A DNA stretch of 64,000 nt from Haematomicrobium sanguinis DSM 21259. Its GTDB lineage: Bacteria > Actinomycetota > Actinomycetes > Actinomycetales > Micrococcaceae. Below are positions 32,989 to 43,020 of this stretch, in pieces (positions within the stretch are counted from its first letter, which is position 1; every line of letters starts with the position of its first letter). The stretch is from positions 186,001 through 250,000 of the forward strand of contig NZ_JIAG01000004.1 in assembly GCF_000688395.1 (NCBI RefSeq). The letters are read 5' to 3'. The notes under the pieces are model-generated. The model was not told the DNA's origin and searched no databases. It saw nothing but the letters and a program-made list of their open reading frames with translations. A program made the translations under genes and the position numbers.

Positions 32989-34212
32989 ATGGAAAAACTT
33001 GTGGTGTCTGGCGTCCGTCCCTGGGGTGGGGAAGTCTCTGACATAGTCCTGACGGATGGCGTTATCTCCGAGATTCGGCCACACCGCGCAGCGGGTGCTC
33101 CCGAAACCGAACGCAACGCTCGCGAGAGCACCGCGTCCGGCGTCATAGACGGCAAGGGGCTGCTCGCACTGCCGGGCTTCATTAACGCGCACGCCCACGT
33201 GGACAAAAGTTGGTGGGGGCTGCCGTGGGTGTCCTACGGCGGCGAGGCCACTACTCAAGGTCGCATTGCCCACGAGCGGACCGAACGGGACAAGTACGGC
33301 ATCCCGAGCGCAAATGTGACCGAGCGGGTGCTTCGCGAGTTCATCCGCCACGGCACCACCGCAATACGTACCCATGTGGATGTGGATTTAGGCATTGGTC
33401 TGGAGGGGATTGCCGCCGTGCGGGAAGCCGCCACGCGCCTAGGTGAGGCCATCGCCGTCGAAATTGTGGCGTTTCCGCAGGACGGTGTCATTCGCCGCGA
33501 GGGCGTGCTGGACCTGTTAGACAAAGCGGCCCAACTCGGTGCCGCAAGCATTGGTGGCATCGACCCGTGCTCCATTGACCGTGATCCCGTGGCCCAGCTC
33601 GATGGGCTTTTCGACATTGCCGAACGGCGCGGCAGTGGGCTGGACATCCATCTACACAGCGGTGGGGCTCTGGGCCTGTTCGAGTATGAGCTGATTATTG
33701 ACCGCACCCGCCGCGCCGGACTGCTTGGGAAGGTCAATATCTCGCACGGCTTTGCCCTCGGCGAGATCGCGCCCGCGCGCCAAGAGGAACTCCTCGCGGA
33801 ACTCGCCGAGCTCGACATTTCCTGGACCACCGTCGCTCCCGTGGGAACGGCGCCGCTTCCATACCGGCGCATGCGCGAACTCGGGATCGGGTTGGGGCTT
33901 GGCACCGATGGCATTCGCGACCTGTGGTCCCCGTATGGCGACGGAGACATGCTCAAGATTGCCTTGGGCTTCGCACGGTTGCATCGCGTCCGCTATGACG
34001 AGGATTTCCTTGAGGTTGCCAAACTGCTCACCAGTAGCGCGGCGCGGTTTGTGCACCGCGATACGCATGATCTGGCCGTCGGAGCCCCGGGCGACATTGT
34101 GCTCATTGACGCGGAAAATGTCCCCGACGCGATTGTCCGCACACCACGGCGGGACACCGTCATTGCCGGTGGCCGCGTCCTGGTTCAGGACGGCGAGCTG
34201 GTGCTACCGTGA
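32989..34212 (+). CDS. Amidohydrolase, cytosine deaminase-like
   Basis: About 407 residues. The metal-dependent TIM barrel has HAHVDK (first two His ligands, near residue 65), IHLHSGGALG, ISHGFALGE and LGTDGIRDLWSPYGDGDM (catalytic Asp). It belongs with the cytosine/creatinine deaminase and isopropylammelide hydrolase group. The conserved HAHVDK replaces the usual HxH pattern with a following Lys as in that group. The start is ambiguous: TTG 32983 is possible, ATG 32989 is chosen, and neither has a ribosome site. It overlaps the ankyrin lipoprotein gene by 4 nt. The substrate is probably an N-containing ring compound, not further defined. Confidence 0.85.
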   Translation: MEKLVVSGVRPWGGEVSDIVLTDGVISEIRPHRAAGAPETERNARESTASGVIDGKGLLALPGFINAHAHVDKSWWGLPWVSYGGEATTQGRIAHERTERDKYGIPSANVTERVLREFIRHGTTAIRTHVDVDLGIGLEGIAAVREAATRLGEAIAVEIVAFPQDGVIRREGVLDLLDKAAQLGAASIGGIDPCSIDRDPVAQLDGLFDIAERRGSGLDIHLHSGGALGLFEYELIIDRTRRAGLLGKVNISHGFALGEIAPARQEELLAELAELDISWTTVAPVGTAPLPYRRMRELGIGLGLGTDGIRDLWSPYGDGDMLKIALGFARLHRVRYDEDFLEVAKLLTSSAARFVHRDTHDLAVGAPGDIVLIDAENVPDAIVRTPRRDTVIAGGRVLVQDGELVLP

Positions 34213-35012
34213 AGCGCCGATCCGTTTGGGCGGGTGCCCTCGCGCTCACCGGCGCTCTCTCCATGGGCGTTTTGAGTGGCTGTTCGGTGACCACGGTCAA
34301 TGACCCGACCGCCCCACCCACCTCGCAGCAGGCAACGCCATCGAGTATCCAGGGCACGCAAAGCACCACTCCCACCCCCACGAGGACGAGCGCCATGCCC
34401 ACCATCGATCCGGCCACAGCCACCGCGAACCTTGCCGCAGCGGTGAAAGCCAAAGACCTCGCCGCCGTCAAGCAAGCCATCGCGGACGGCGCCGACCTCG
34501 AGGTGCGCGGCGAGGGCGGTGCCACCCCGCTCGTCGCCGCAACTAAGGCCCAGGCCACCGAGATTGCCTTAGCGCTCCTAGACGCCGGGGCAGACCCCAA
34601 CGCCAAAGACAACATTCAGGACAGCGCGTACCTTTACGCCGGTGCCGAAGGCCTGAACGACATCCTGCGAGCCACCCTGAAAAACGGCGCGGACGTGAAA
34701 AGCACCAACCGATTCAACGGGACCGCACTGATCCCGGCCAGCGAGCACGGTTACACCCAAACGGTGAAGATCCTCTTAGACGCCGGCGTCCCGGTCAACC
34801 ACGTCAACAACCTGAACTGGACCGCGCTCCTGGAGGCGATCGTCCTCGGCACAGGCGGCCCCGACCATATCGAGACCGTTCGACTGTTAATCGAGGGCGG
34901 CGCGGACGTCACCATCCCGGACGGTTACGGCGACTCACCGCGCGAACTCGCCGCCGCCCGCGGCTATACCGAGATCGTCGCCCTCATCGACGGGGCTCTC
35001 GCGCGGCGATAG
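34209..35012 (+). CDS. Ankyrin-repeat lipoprotein
   Basis: 267 residues. The signal peptide MKRRSVWAGALALTGALSMG ends in the lipobox LSGC (Cys25), so the protein should be anchored outside the membrane. A Thr/Pro-rich spacer (about 30-72) is followed by five ankyrin repeats (about 80-265) with the typical GADLEVR, GADPNAKD, GADVKSTN, GVPVNHVN and GADVTIPD beta-turns. GTG start overlapping the amidohydrolase stop by 4 nt, so it is translationally coupled to a cytoplasmic enzyme, an odd pairing. Ankyrin repeats bind proteins. The partner is unknown. Confidence 0.87.
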   Translation: MKRRSVWAGALALTGALSMGVLSGCSVTTVNDPTAPPTSQQATPSSIQGTQSTTPTPTRTSAMPTIDPATATANLAAAVKAKDLAAVKQAIADGADLEVRGEGGATPLVAATKAQATEIALALLDAGADPNAKDNIQDSAYLYAGAEGLNDILRATLKNGADVKSTNRFNGTALIPASEHGYTQTVKILLDAGVPVNHVNNLNWTALLEAIVLGTGGPDHIETVRLLIEGGADVTIPDGYGDSPRELAAARGYTEIVALIDGALARR

Positions 35013-35041
35013 ACTTCAACCACGTCGACGAGGGGAATACG

Positions 35042-35521
35042 ATGGGCAACCCCAGATTTAAGCTGGGACGGTACTTTACGGTGCCACTTTCGGACGGCTC
35101 GTTTGCGCACGGGTATTTCACCGAGGTGGACAACGGTCAGATGTACCTGACCGCGATCCATCGCCTGGCCACGCGGACCGCCGAACTGCCCTCCGACATT
35201 GAGGACGTGCCGCTCGCTATTCCGTGTCTGCGAATTGGCGGCAGCGAATTCCTCCGGCGCAAACCGCACGAGTGGCCCTACTTCGGCCAGACCTGGATTC
35301 TCACGAAACACTTTCACTCGGGGGACGTCGAGCCCTTCCAGCGCTACTTCATCATGGGTTCCAATTGGAATCCGCGCGTATGGGATGTACTCCGCGAGGA
35401 ACCGATGCGCCCGGCAACCGAGGAGGAACGGGCGAGCCTTAAGCCTGTCGGTTTTGATCTCCAACCCGGACCCTGCGAGACGATCGAGAGTGCCCTCGCG
35501 GGCCTCGCGCCGCACGAATGA
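35042..35521 (+). CDS. Imm26-like immunity family protein
   Basis: 159 residues, no signal or membrane segment. The N-terminal pattern GRYFTVPLSDGSFAHGYFT resembles the Imm26 fold, which usually neutralises a polymorphic or contact-dependent toxin. No toxin or secretion gene is next to it. Its neighbours are the ankyrin lipoprotein (29 nt upstream) and convergent vapC. Imm26 is suggested from memory of the family pattern and could be wrong. The alternative is an uncharacterised protein. Preceded by GAGGGG before ATG. Confidence 0.6.
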   Translation: MGNPRFKLGRYFTVPLSDGSFAHGYFTEVDNGQMYLTAIHRLATRTAELPSDIEDVPLAIPCLRIGGSEFLRRKPHEWPYFGQTWILTKHFHSGDVEPFQRYFIMGSNWNPRVWDVLREEPMRPATEEERASLKPVGFDLQPGPCETIESALAGLAPHE

Positions 35522-35530
35522 ATCGCGTTG

Positions 35531-35926
35531 CTACCCCAACGCTCGCTTGACGTCGGTATGCACGAAATCCTCGCCTTTGAAAAGGAGCGGTTCGTCGGCA
35601 TCGATGGCTAGCGCATAAGCAAAGCAGTCCCCAAAATTGAGTTTTGCCTTGTGCCCGCTTCCGCGACCGAAGTCGCGATAGGCATCTCGAGCTATGCTTG
35701 CCTGGCGCGGGGAGACCGGCACAACCTCAATATTTGCCGCCGCCAAGAATCGATCGAGCTCCCTGCTCAAAGCGGGATCCCGCGCAGAATCCAACACAAT
35801 TCCCAATTCCAAGTAGTTGCCCGCAGAAATGACCGAGCGGGGCGAATTCGCGAGAGCCCGAAGTAACTCCTCCGCATCGGATTCTTGTTTCAGCACCGCC
35901 ACAATGACTGACGTGTCAATAATCAA
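35531..35926 (-). CDS. vapC: VapC-type PIN-domain toxin ribonuclease
   Basis: 131 residues. The PIN domain has acidic Mg-binding residues in [12 protein letters not shown] (Asp4), the Glu in YLELGIVLD, and Asp residues in [12 protein letters not shown]. VapC toxins cleave tRNA or rRNA until bound by VapB. It overlaps vapB by 4 nt and is second in the operon, the standard order. It lies between the Imm26-like gene and tRNA genes. Confidence 0.92.
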   Translation of the reverse strand: MIIDTSVIVAVLKQESDAEELLRALANSPRSVISAGNYLELGIVLDSARDPALSRELDRFLAAANIEVVPVSPRQASIARDAYRDFGRGSGHKAKLNFGDCFAYALAIDADEPLLFKGEDFVHTDVKRALG

Positions 35927-36189
35927 CGTGGAAGGCCCCGCTCGTCATACAGTTCCTCATTGGCGCGTTCCGGGTCGAATCCGGCGGGCATACGAGCGAT
36001 GAGAGTCTGCGCGGCCTCGCGAATCGCATCGAATCGCGCGGAGCGAATCGGTGCTGCGGCATCTTTACGAAGTTCAGAAATTCTATGCATAACCGCCTCC
36101 TCTATCGCAGAAGTTTGACTCTGACCAGTCAAGCTGGCCAGATCCTTGACCAGACCATGAACCCGTTCATTCTTGATATTGAGCCCCAT
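35923..36189 (-). CDS. vapB: VapB-type antitoxin
   Basis: 88 residues. The N-terminal ribbon-helix-helix-like part [22 protein letters not shown] matches the short VapB (PSK operon/Rv0623-type) family, followed by a C-terminal region that would wrap the toxin ([21 protein letters not shown], quoted in short as [15 protein letters not shown]). It neutralises VapC and represses its own operon. Three TCTACC repeats just upstream are likely operator half sites. Confidence 0.9.
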   Translation of the reverse strand: MGLNIKNERVHGLVKDLASLTGQSQTSAIEEAVMHRISELRKDAAAPIRSARFDAIREAAQTLIARMPAGFDPERANEELYDERGLPR

Positions 36190-36196
36190 GTGGATA

Positions 36197-36226
36197 TTCT
36201 ACCTATATAAAATTCTACCGTCTACC
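36197..36226 (-). promoter_or_regulatory. vapBC promoter/operator with three direct TCTACC repeats
   Basis: ATTCTACC at 36197-36203 and 36212-36219 and TCTACC at 36221-36226 (GGTAGA on the transcribed side) surround TATATA (36204-36209), a possible -10. Direct repeats overlapping the promoter fit autoregulation by a VapB dimer. The binding protein is inferred. Confidence 0.5.
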
Positions 36227-36246
36227 ATTTTCGGTAAAACCCGGCA

Positions 36247-36304
36247 AAGTACGACGGCGCGTGGTCACCTTCTGCGCAAAAGGTGACCACGCGCCGTCGT
36301 ACTT
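36247..36304. repeat. Long perfect palindrome, type B copy 2
   Basis: A 25-bp perfect stem (36247-36271 and 36280-36304) with an 8-nt loop. The arm starts AAGTACGACGGCGCGTGGTC and the right flank is again TTCAT, as in the copy at 3749-3805. The few arm differences are compensated on the other side, so pairing is conserved. Sits between vapB and the tRNA-Ala terminator. Confidence 0.9.
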
Positions 36305-36308
36305 CATG

Positions 36309-36355
36309 CAAAAAAGGTGAGCAACCCGGTTACCTGAACCGGGCCGCTCACCTTT
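36309..36355 (-). terminator. Strong rho-independent terminator after tRNA-Ala
   Basis: On the minus strand AAGGTGAGC-GG-CCCGGTT / AACCGGG-TT-GCTCACCTT forms a two-part stem followed by TTTTTT. It lies just beyond the 3' end of the tRNA-Ala gene. Confidence 0.9.
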
Positions 36356-36361
36356 ATTCGG

Positions 36362-36434
36362 TGGAGGCAAGGGGACTCGAACCCCTAACCCCCTGCTTGC
36401 AAAGCAGGTGCGCTACCAATTGCGCCATGCCCCC
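36362..36434 (-). tRNA. tRNA-Ala (anticodon TGC)
   Basis: 73 nt. The acceptor GGGGGCA/TGCCTCC pairs with one G-T, the anticodon stem-loop is CCTGC-TTTGCAA-GCAGG giving TGC, and the T arm AGGGGTTCGAGTCCCCT is intact. Discriminator A, no complete CCA encoded. It pairs with tRNA-Ile 173 nt upstream, as is usual downstream of gyrA in actinobacteria. Confidence 0.97.
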
Positions 36435-36457
36435 GAATGGGAACGAATCAAGTATAG

Positions 36458-36574
36458 CTACTTGACCTTGTCTGTGGCGTTGTCCCAGACCGACTTGTCA
36501 GCCTCGGACTCCTTCCACTTTTTGTACCCCATCACTCCGGCAACCACCGCCGCTACCAGTAGCAACTTCTTCAT
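36458..36574 (-). CDS. DLW-39 family small protein
   Basis: A 38-residue protein beginning MKKLLLVAAVVAGVMGYKKW, with one short hydrophobic segment, and ending SVWDNATDKVK. The sequence and its place between tRNA-Ile and tRNA-Ala beside gyrA match the DLW-39 family, whose function is unknown. GCAGGTCC precedes the ATG. Too short to be found by routine length cut-offs. Confidence 0.85.
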   Translation of the reverse strand: MKKLLLVAAVVAGVMGYKKWKESEADKSVWDNATDKVK

Positions 36575-36606
36575 GGTGGACCTGCCTTCGTAGTAGGTAC
36601 GTTCCG

Positions 36607-36680
36607 TGGGCGTACCAGGACTTGAACCTGGGACCTCTTCGTTATCAGCGAAGCGCTCTAACCGCCTGAGCTATACGCCC
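36607..36680 (-). tRNA. tRNA-Ile (anticodon GAT)
   Basis: 74 nt. The acceptor GGGCGTA/TACGCCC pairs fully, the anticodon stem-loop is CTTCG-CTGATAA-CGAAG giving GAT, and the T arm CCAGGTTCAAGTCCTGG is intact. Discriminator A, CCA not encoded. Confidence 0.97.
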
Positions 36681-36768
36681 GAAACCGTATCGGGCCGAGA
36701 TACGACTTTACCGTATGCTCGGCCCGCGGCTCAAATCGGGTACCGCACCGGTCACGGTGCGGAGGATT

Positions 36769-37380
36769 TTAGTCGTCGGTGAGGGTCAGTCCAATGCCGC
36801 CCACCAAGGAAGAGGACAGGTTGTAAAGGACTGCGGTCAGCGTCGCGAGCGCGGTCAACAAGACCACGTTCACCACGGCTATGATCACCGCGAAGGACAC
36901 CACTTGGCCGAGCGAGGCGAACTGATAAATGTTGAATCCGCCGGATTCTTCACCCACAACACCGCCCATGAGTTCATTGATCTGGTTGAACACGCCGGTG
37001 AAGTCCAGGACGGCCCAGAGCACCATCGCCGCGACCACGGTGACGATACCAAGCGCTACCGAAAGCAGGAACGCCATCTTCAGCACGGACCAGGTATCGA
37101 TCTTGCTCACGATCAACTTGGCGCGGCGGGCCTTGGCCTTCGGCGCCGGCTTGATCAGCTTCTGTGCCTGCCCTTGCTGAGCAGTAGACGCGGATCCAGC
37201 GGTTTTTGCGGCCGTTGCGCCCTGCTGTGGACGCGCTGCACCCGCCTTGGCGGTGCCGCTGGTGCCGGTGGACGCGCCCGCAGGACGCGACTGCGGACGG
37301 TTGGTCGGTGCGCTCGGGCGTGCCTGCGGTTTACCGCCACCGGATGATGACTGGTTCGGTTTTGACGTCGGCGTGCTCAC
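36769..37380 (-). CDS. DUF3566 membrane protein
   Basis: 203 residues. A disordered Ser/Pro/Gln/Ala-rich N-terminus (1-90) is followed by two membrane helices (about 108-135 and 160-190) of the DUF3566 domain ([21 protein letters not shown]). GTG start overlapping the gyrA stop by 4 nt, the usual actinobacterial arrangement. Function is unproven. A C/G hairpin (CCGCACCG/CGGTGCGG, about 36742-36761) follows the gene and may end the gyrBA-DUF3566 transcript. Confidence 0.92.
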   Translation of the reverse strand: MSTPTSKPNQSSSGGGKPQARPSAPTNRPQSRPAGASTGTSGTAKAGAARPQQGATAAKTAGSASTAQQGQAQKLIKPAPKAKARRAKLIVSKIDTWSVLKMAFLLSVALGIVTVVAAMVLWAVLDFTGVFNQINELMGGVVGEESGGFNIYQFASLGQVVSFAVIIAVVNVVLLTALATLTAVLYNLSSSLVGGIGLTLTDD

Positions 37381-39977
37381 TCGGTTCCTCCATCTACGTC
37401 TTCGTCTAACGTATCCAGGTCTGACTCAATCTCACTCAACGGTACTGCATCTTCGGCCGGATTATCTTGGCGGTTACTCATGCCTTCGTCGGAGTTTTCC
37501 GCATCGGCATCCAATTCAGCCAGGTTGCGCTCACTGTTTTTCGCAACCTCGATAATGCGATCGCGCTTGTCCGGCTTGGCGAAAATCACGCCCATGGTGT
37601 CGCGGCCCTTGGCGGGAACACCGGCAACGGAGGAACGGACAATCTTGCCGCCTTCCATCACCACAAGCACCTCATCCTGCTCGCTCACGATCATCGCGCC
37701 GACCAAGTCGCCGCGCTCCTCGGCAAGCTTCGCGACCTTGATACCCAGGCCGCCGCGGCCTTGGACGCGATACTGCTCCACCGGGGTGCGCTTCGCGTAG
37801 CCGCCCTCGGTGACCACGAAGACGAAGGAACCGTCGGTGACCACGTCTGCTGCCAAGAGTTCGTCATCGGCGCGGAACTTCATACCGGTCACACCCGAGG
37901 TGGCACGTCCCATCGGTCGCAGTGCCGCGTCATTGGCGGTGAAGCGCAGCGACTGACCCTTTCGGGAGACGAGCATCAGGTCATCGGTTTCCGACACCAG
38001 CTGCGCGGAGACCAGTTCATCGCCGTCACGCAGGTTGATCGCGATGACGCCGGCGGTGCGGTTTGTGTCGTAATCCTCCAGACGAGTCTTCTTGACCAGG
38101 CCGTTCTTGGTGGCGAGCACCAGGTACGGGGACTGCTGGTAATCGCGCAGATCCAGTACCTGGGCGATCGTCTCGTCGGGTTGGAACGCCAACAAGTTCG
38201 CCACGTGCTGGCCCTTGGCGTCCCGTCCGGCCTCCATCAGTTCATACGCCTTGGCGCGGTACACCCGGCCGAGGTTCGTGAAGAACAGAATCCAGTGGTG
38301 TGTTGTCGTGACGAAGAAGTGCTCCACCACGTCATCCCCGCGTAGCGAGGCACCCTTAATGCCCTTACCACCGCGCTGTTGCGAACGGTAGTTATCGCTG
38401 CGGGTGCGCTTGACGTATCCGCCGCGCGTGATGGTGACGACCATTTCCTCTTCCGGGATCAGGTCCTCCATATTCATGTCGCCGTCATAACCCAGGAGGA
38501 TCTCGGTGCGGCGATCGTCGCCGAAGCGCTCCACAACCTCGGTCAACTCATCGGAGATGAGTCCGCGCTGGCGCGCCGGGGATGCCAGGATCTCGTTGTA
38601 TTCCTTGATTTGCGCTTCCAGCTTGTCATGCTCGTCTTGAAGCTTTTGGCGCTCCAAGGCCGCGAGCTTACGCAACTGCATGTCCAAGATGGCGACGGCT
38701 TGCAGCTCATCAATCTTGAGCAGGTTCATCAGCCCGTCACGAGCATCATTGGCCGTGGGAGAGCGGCGGATGAGTGCAATGACTTCATCCAGCGCATCGA
38801 GAGCCTTGAGCAATCCGCGCAGAATGTGGGCATCTTCTTCGGCCTTGCGCAGATCGTATTTGGTGCGCCGGACGATCACTTCAATCTGGTGGTTGACCCA
38901 GTGGAAGACAAAGCCGTCCAGGCTCAGCGTGCGCGGCACCCCATCCACGATCGCCAGCATGTTCGCGCTGAAGTTTTCCTGCATCGAGGTGTGCTTGTAC
39001 AGGTTGTTCAGCACAACCTTCGCTACCGCGTCACGCTTGAGCAAAATGACCAGGCGCTGCCCGGTACGGCCCGAAGTTTCGTCGCGAATTTCGGCGATGC
39101 CGCCGATCTTCCCGTCCCGTACCAGGTCAGAAATCTTCTCGGAGAGGTTGTCCGGGTTGGCCTGATATGGAAGCTCGGTCACCACCAGGCAGGTGCGTCC
39201 CTGAATTTCCTCCACATTGACCACGGCGCGCATCGTGATGGAGCCGCGACCGGTGCGGTACGCGTCCTCAATGCCCTTGTGTCCGAGGATTTGAGCGCCG
39301 GTCGGGAAATCCGGTCCCTTGATCCGCTCAATCAGTGCCTCGAGCAGTTCTTCGCGGGTGGCGTCCGGGTTCTTCAGGTACCACTGCACACCGTCGGCGA
39401 CTTCGCGCAGGTTATGCGGCGGAATGTTGGTGGCCATACCCACCGCAATTCCGGAAGACCCGTTGACCAAAAGATTGGGGAAGCGCGCCGGCAGGATGGT
39501 CGGCTCTTCGCTACGGCCGTCATAGTTGGGCTGGAAATCAACGGTGTCCTTGTTGATGTCCTTGACCATTTCCATCGCCAGCGGCGCCATCTTGGTTTCG
39601 GTGTACCGCGGTGCGGCGGCGCCGTCATTACCCGGGGATCCGAAATTGCCTTGACCCAGGGCGAGCGGGTAGCGCAGAGTCCAGGGCTGGATCAGGCGGA
39701 CCAGCGCATCGTAGATCGCCATGTCGCCGTGCGGGTGGTAGGTGCCCATGACATCGCCCACCACACGCGCGCATTTGCTGAAGGAGCGGTCCGGACGGTA
39801 CCCGCCGTCATACATGGCGTACAGCACGCGCCGGTGCACGGGCTTGAGGCCGTCGCGCACCTCGGGCAAGGCACGTCCGACGATCACGGCCATCGCGTAG
39901 TCCAGGTAGGACCGCTGCATTTCGGTCTGCAGGTCTACCTGTTCAATACGGTCATGTTCCAAGGGAGGTTCAGTCAT
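37377..39977 (-). CDS. gyrA: DNA gyrase subunit A
   Basis: 866 residues. The winged-helix/tower breakage-reunion domain (1-500) carries the catalytic Tyr in [14 protein letters not shown], and a six-bladed C-terminal domain with the GyrA box QRGGKGIKG follows. An acidic tail ends the protein. In the quinolone-resistance region the sequence is [15 protein letters not shown], so the position equal to E. coli Ser83 is Met, while the Asp87 position is kept. It introduces negative supercoils together with GyrB. Encoded 52 nt after gyrB on the same strand. Confidence 0.97.
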   Translation of the reverse strand: MTEPPLEHDRIEQVDLQTEMQRSYLDYAMAVIVGRALPEVRDGLKPVHRRVLYAMYDGGYRPDRSFSKCARVVGDVMGTYHPHGDMAIYDALVRLIQPWTLRYPLALGQGNFGSPGNDGAAAPRYTETKMAPLAMEMVKDINKDTVDFQPNYDGRSEEPTILPARFPNLLVNGSSGIAVGMATNIPPHNLREVADGVQWYLKNPDATREELLEALIERIKGPDFPTGAQILGHKGIEDAYRTGRGSITMRAVVNVEEIQGRTCLVVTELPYQANPDNLSEKISDLVRDGKIGGIAEIRDETSGRTGQRLVILLKRDAVAKVVLNNLYKHTSMQENFSANMLAIVDGVPRTLSLDGFVFHWVNHQIEVIVRRTKYDLRKAEEDAHILRGLLKALDALDEVIALIRRSPTANDARDGLMNLLKIDELQAVAILDMQLRKLAALERQKLQDEHDKLEAQIKEYNEILASPARQRGLISDELTEVVERFGDDRRTEILLGYDGDMNMEDLIPEEEMVVTITRGGYVKRTRSDNYRSQQRGGKGIKGASLRGDDVVEHFFVTTTHHWILFFTNLGRVYRAKAYELMEAGRDAKGQHVANLLAFQPDETIAQVLDLRDYQQSPYLVLATKNGLVKKTRLEDYDTNRTAGVIAINLRDGDELVSAQLVSETDDLMLVSRKGQSLRFTANDAALRPMGRATSGVTGMKFRADDELLAADVVTDGSFVFVVTEGGYAKRTPVEQYRVQGRGGLGIKVAKLAEERGDLVGAMIVSEQDEVLVVMEGGKIVRSSVAGVPAKGRDTMGVIFAKPDKRDRIIEVAKNSERNLAELDADAENSDEGMSNRQDNPAEDAVPLSEIESDLDTLDEDVDGGTE

Positions 39978-40029
39978 TCTTCTTCCGTTCTGACAAAATC
40001 TGTGCGGTCACGCCGGGCGCTAGAGAGGA

Positions 40030-42162
<2,133 letters not shown>

Positions 42163-42369
42163 TCATATAACAGCGCCTCCCATCGCGAGAGGCGCCGTCT
42201 CCCCACTATTCTACCGCTTCAGCGTCGCGAAATGTCCCATTTAATGGCGCCCACAGCCAAATAATTGCCGTTTCTAGCGATTTTCTCCCCGGCGTATGAG
42301 ACCCGGTACCACTTGCGGGGCTTAGATCGCCTTCTGTGGCGTACAGCGCCGCGCCAAAATCACCGGACG

Positions 42370-43020
42370 CTACCCGTAAGTATCCCGCGGTCCGCGGCCC
42401 TTCACATGCCAATAGCCCTTGCGCCAACTCGGCGCTTGCGGACCGACGACCCGAATTTCGGTCACAATGCCGCGCCCCAGTTCAGCATCAATTTTCGCCA
42501 AGATTTGCGGCACCAGCAACCGCAACTGCGTGGACCACGCCGTCGAATCGGTGCGCACTCGCACCACCGTGCCCTCAAAATTCTCCGGCACACAGTGCGC
42601 CGCAATCTCCGGCCCCACGATCTCCGGCCACTTGCCCAGCACCGAACCGACCGCGATTGGCTCCTTCCACCCGCGCCCGGCCACCAGCCGATTCATCACC
42701 GCATCCAGCGATTTGGGATCCCGCCCGGCACCTGGTTGCGGGGTTTCGCCCCGAGAAGTACGACGGCGTTGCCCCCGAGCGGCGGTGGCCCGGCTTTTCT
42801 GCGGCACACCGCGGGACGCGGCGCGTGCGCGGCCCAACGCGGTTGCCGCGGCATCGGCTTCTTCAGCTGCTGCTTCTCCGGGTTGCATGGAAGCTCGTGG
42901 CTTCGGGTCTGAGTCTTCGCCTCGTGGGTCCGCGCCGTCTGGGCCCAGGCGTCCTCGGCCCGTGCGGTCTGGGCGGCGGCTCTGGCGTGGTTGCGGTGCT
43001 GGATCCTTAGGGCTCATCAT
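42370..43020 (-). CDS. dciA: DciA/DUF721 family replication-associated protein
   Basis: 216 residues. A long basic, Pro/Arg/Ala-rich disordered N-terminus (1-105) is followed by the DUF721 KH-like domain (about 110-200: VAGRGWKEPIAVGSVLGKWPEIVG, core SVLGKWPEIVG). DciA proteins recruit the replicative helicase DnaB in bacteria that lack DnaC/DnaI. The start overlaps the recF stop by 14 bp. The linker coding sequence at 42756-42771 contains a 15-bp match to the arm of the type B palindromes. Confidence 0.88.
   Translation of the reverse strand: MMSPKDPAPQPRQSRRPDRTGRGRLGPDGADPRGEDSDPKPRASMQPGEAAAEEADAAATALGRARAASRGVPQKSRATAARGQRRRTSRGETPQPGAGRDPKSLDAVMNRLVAGRGWKEPIAVGSVLGKWPEIVGPEIAAHCVPENFEGTVVRVRTDSTAWSTQLRLLVPQILAKIDAELGRGIVTEIRVVGPQAPSWRKGYWHVKGRGPRDTYG
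42756..42771. repeat. Type B palindrome arm fragment within dciA
   Basis: AAGTACGACGGCGTTG matches the left arm of the type B palindromes (AAGTACGACGGCGYGTG) over 14-15 bases. It is translated on the minus strand as part of the Arg-rich linker (QRRRTSR). No right arm follows. Confidence 0.5.
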
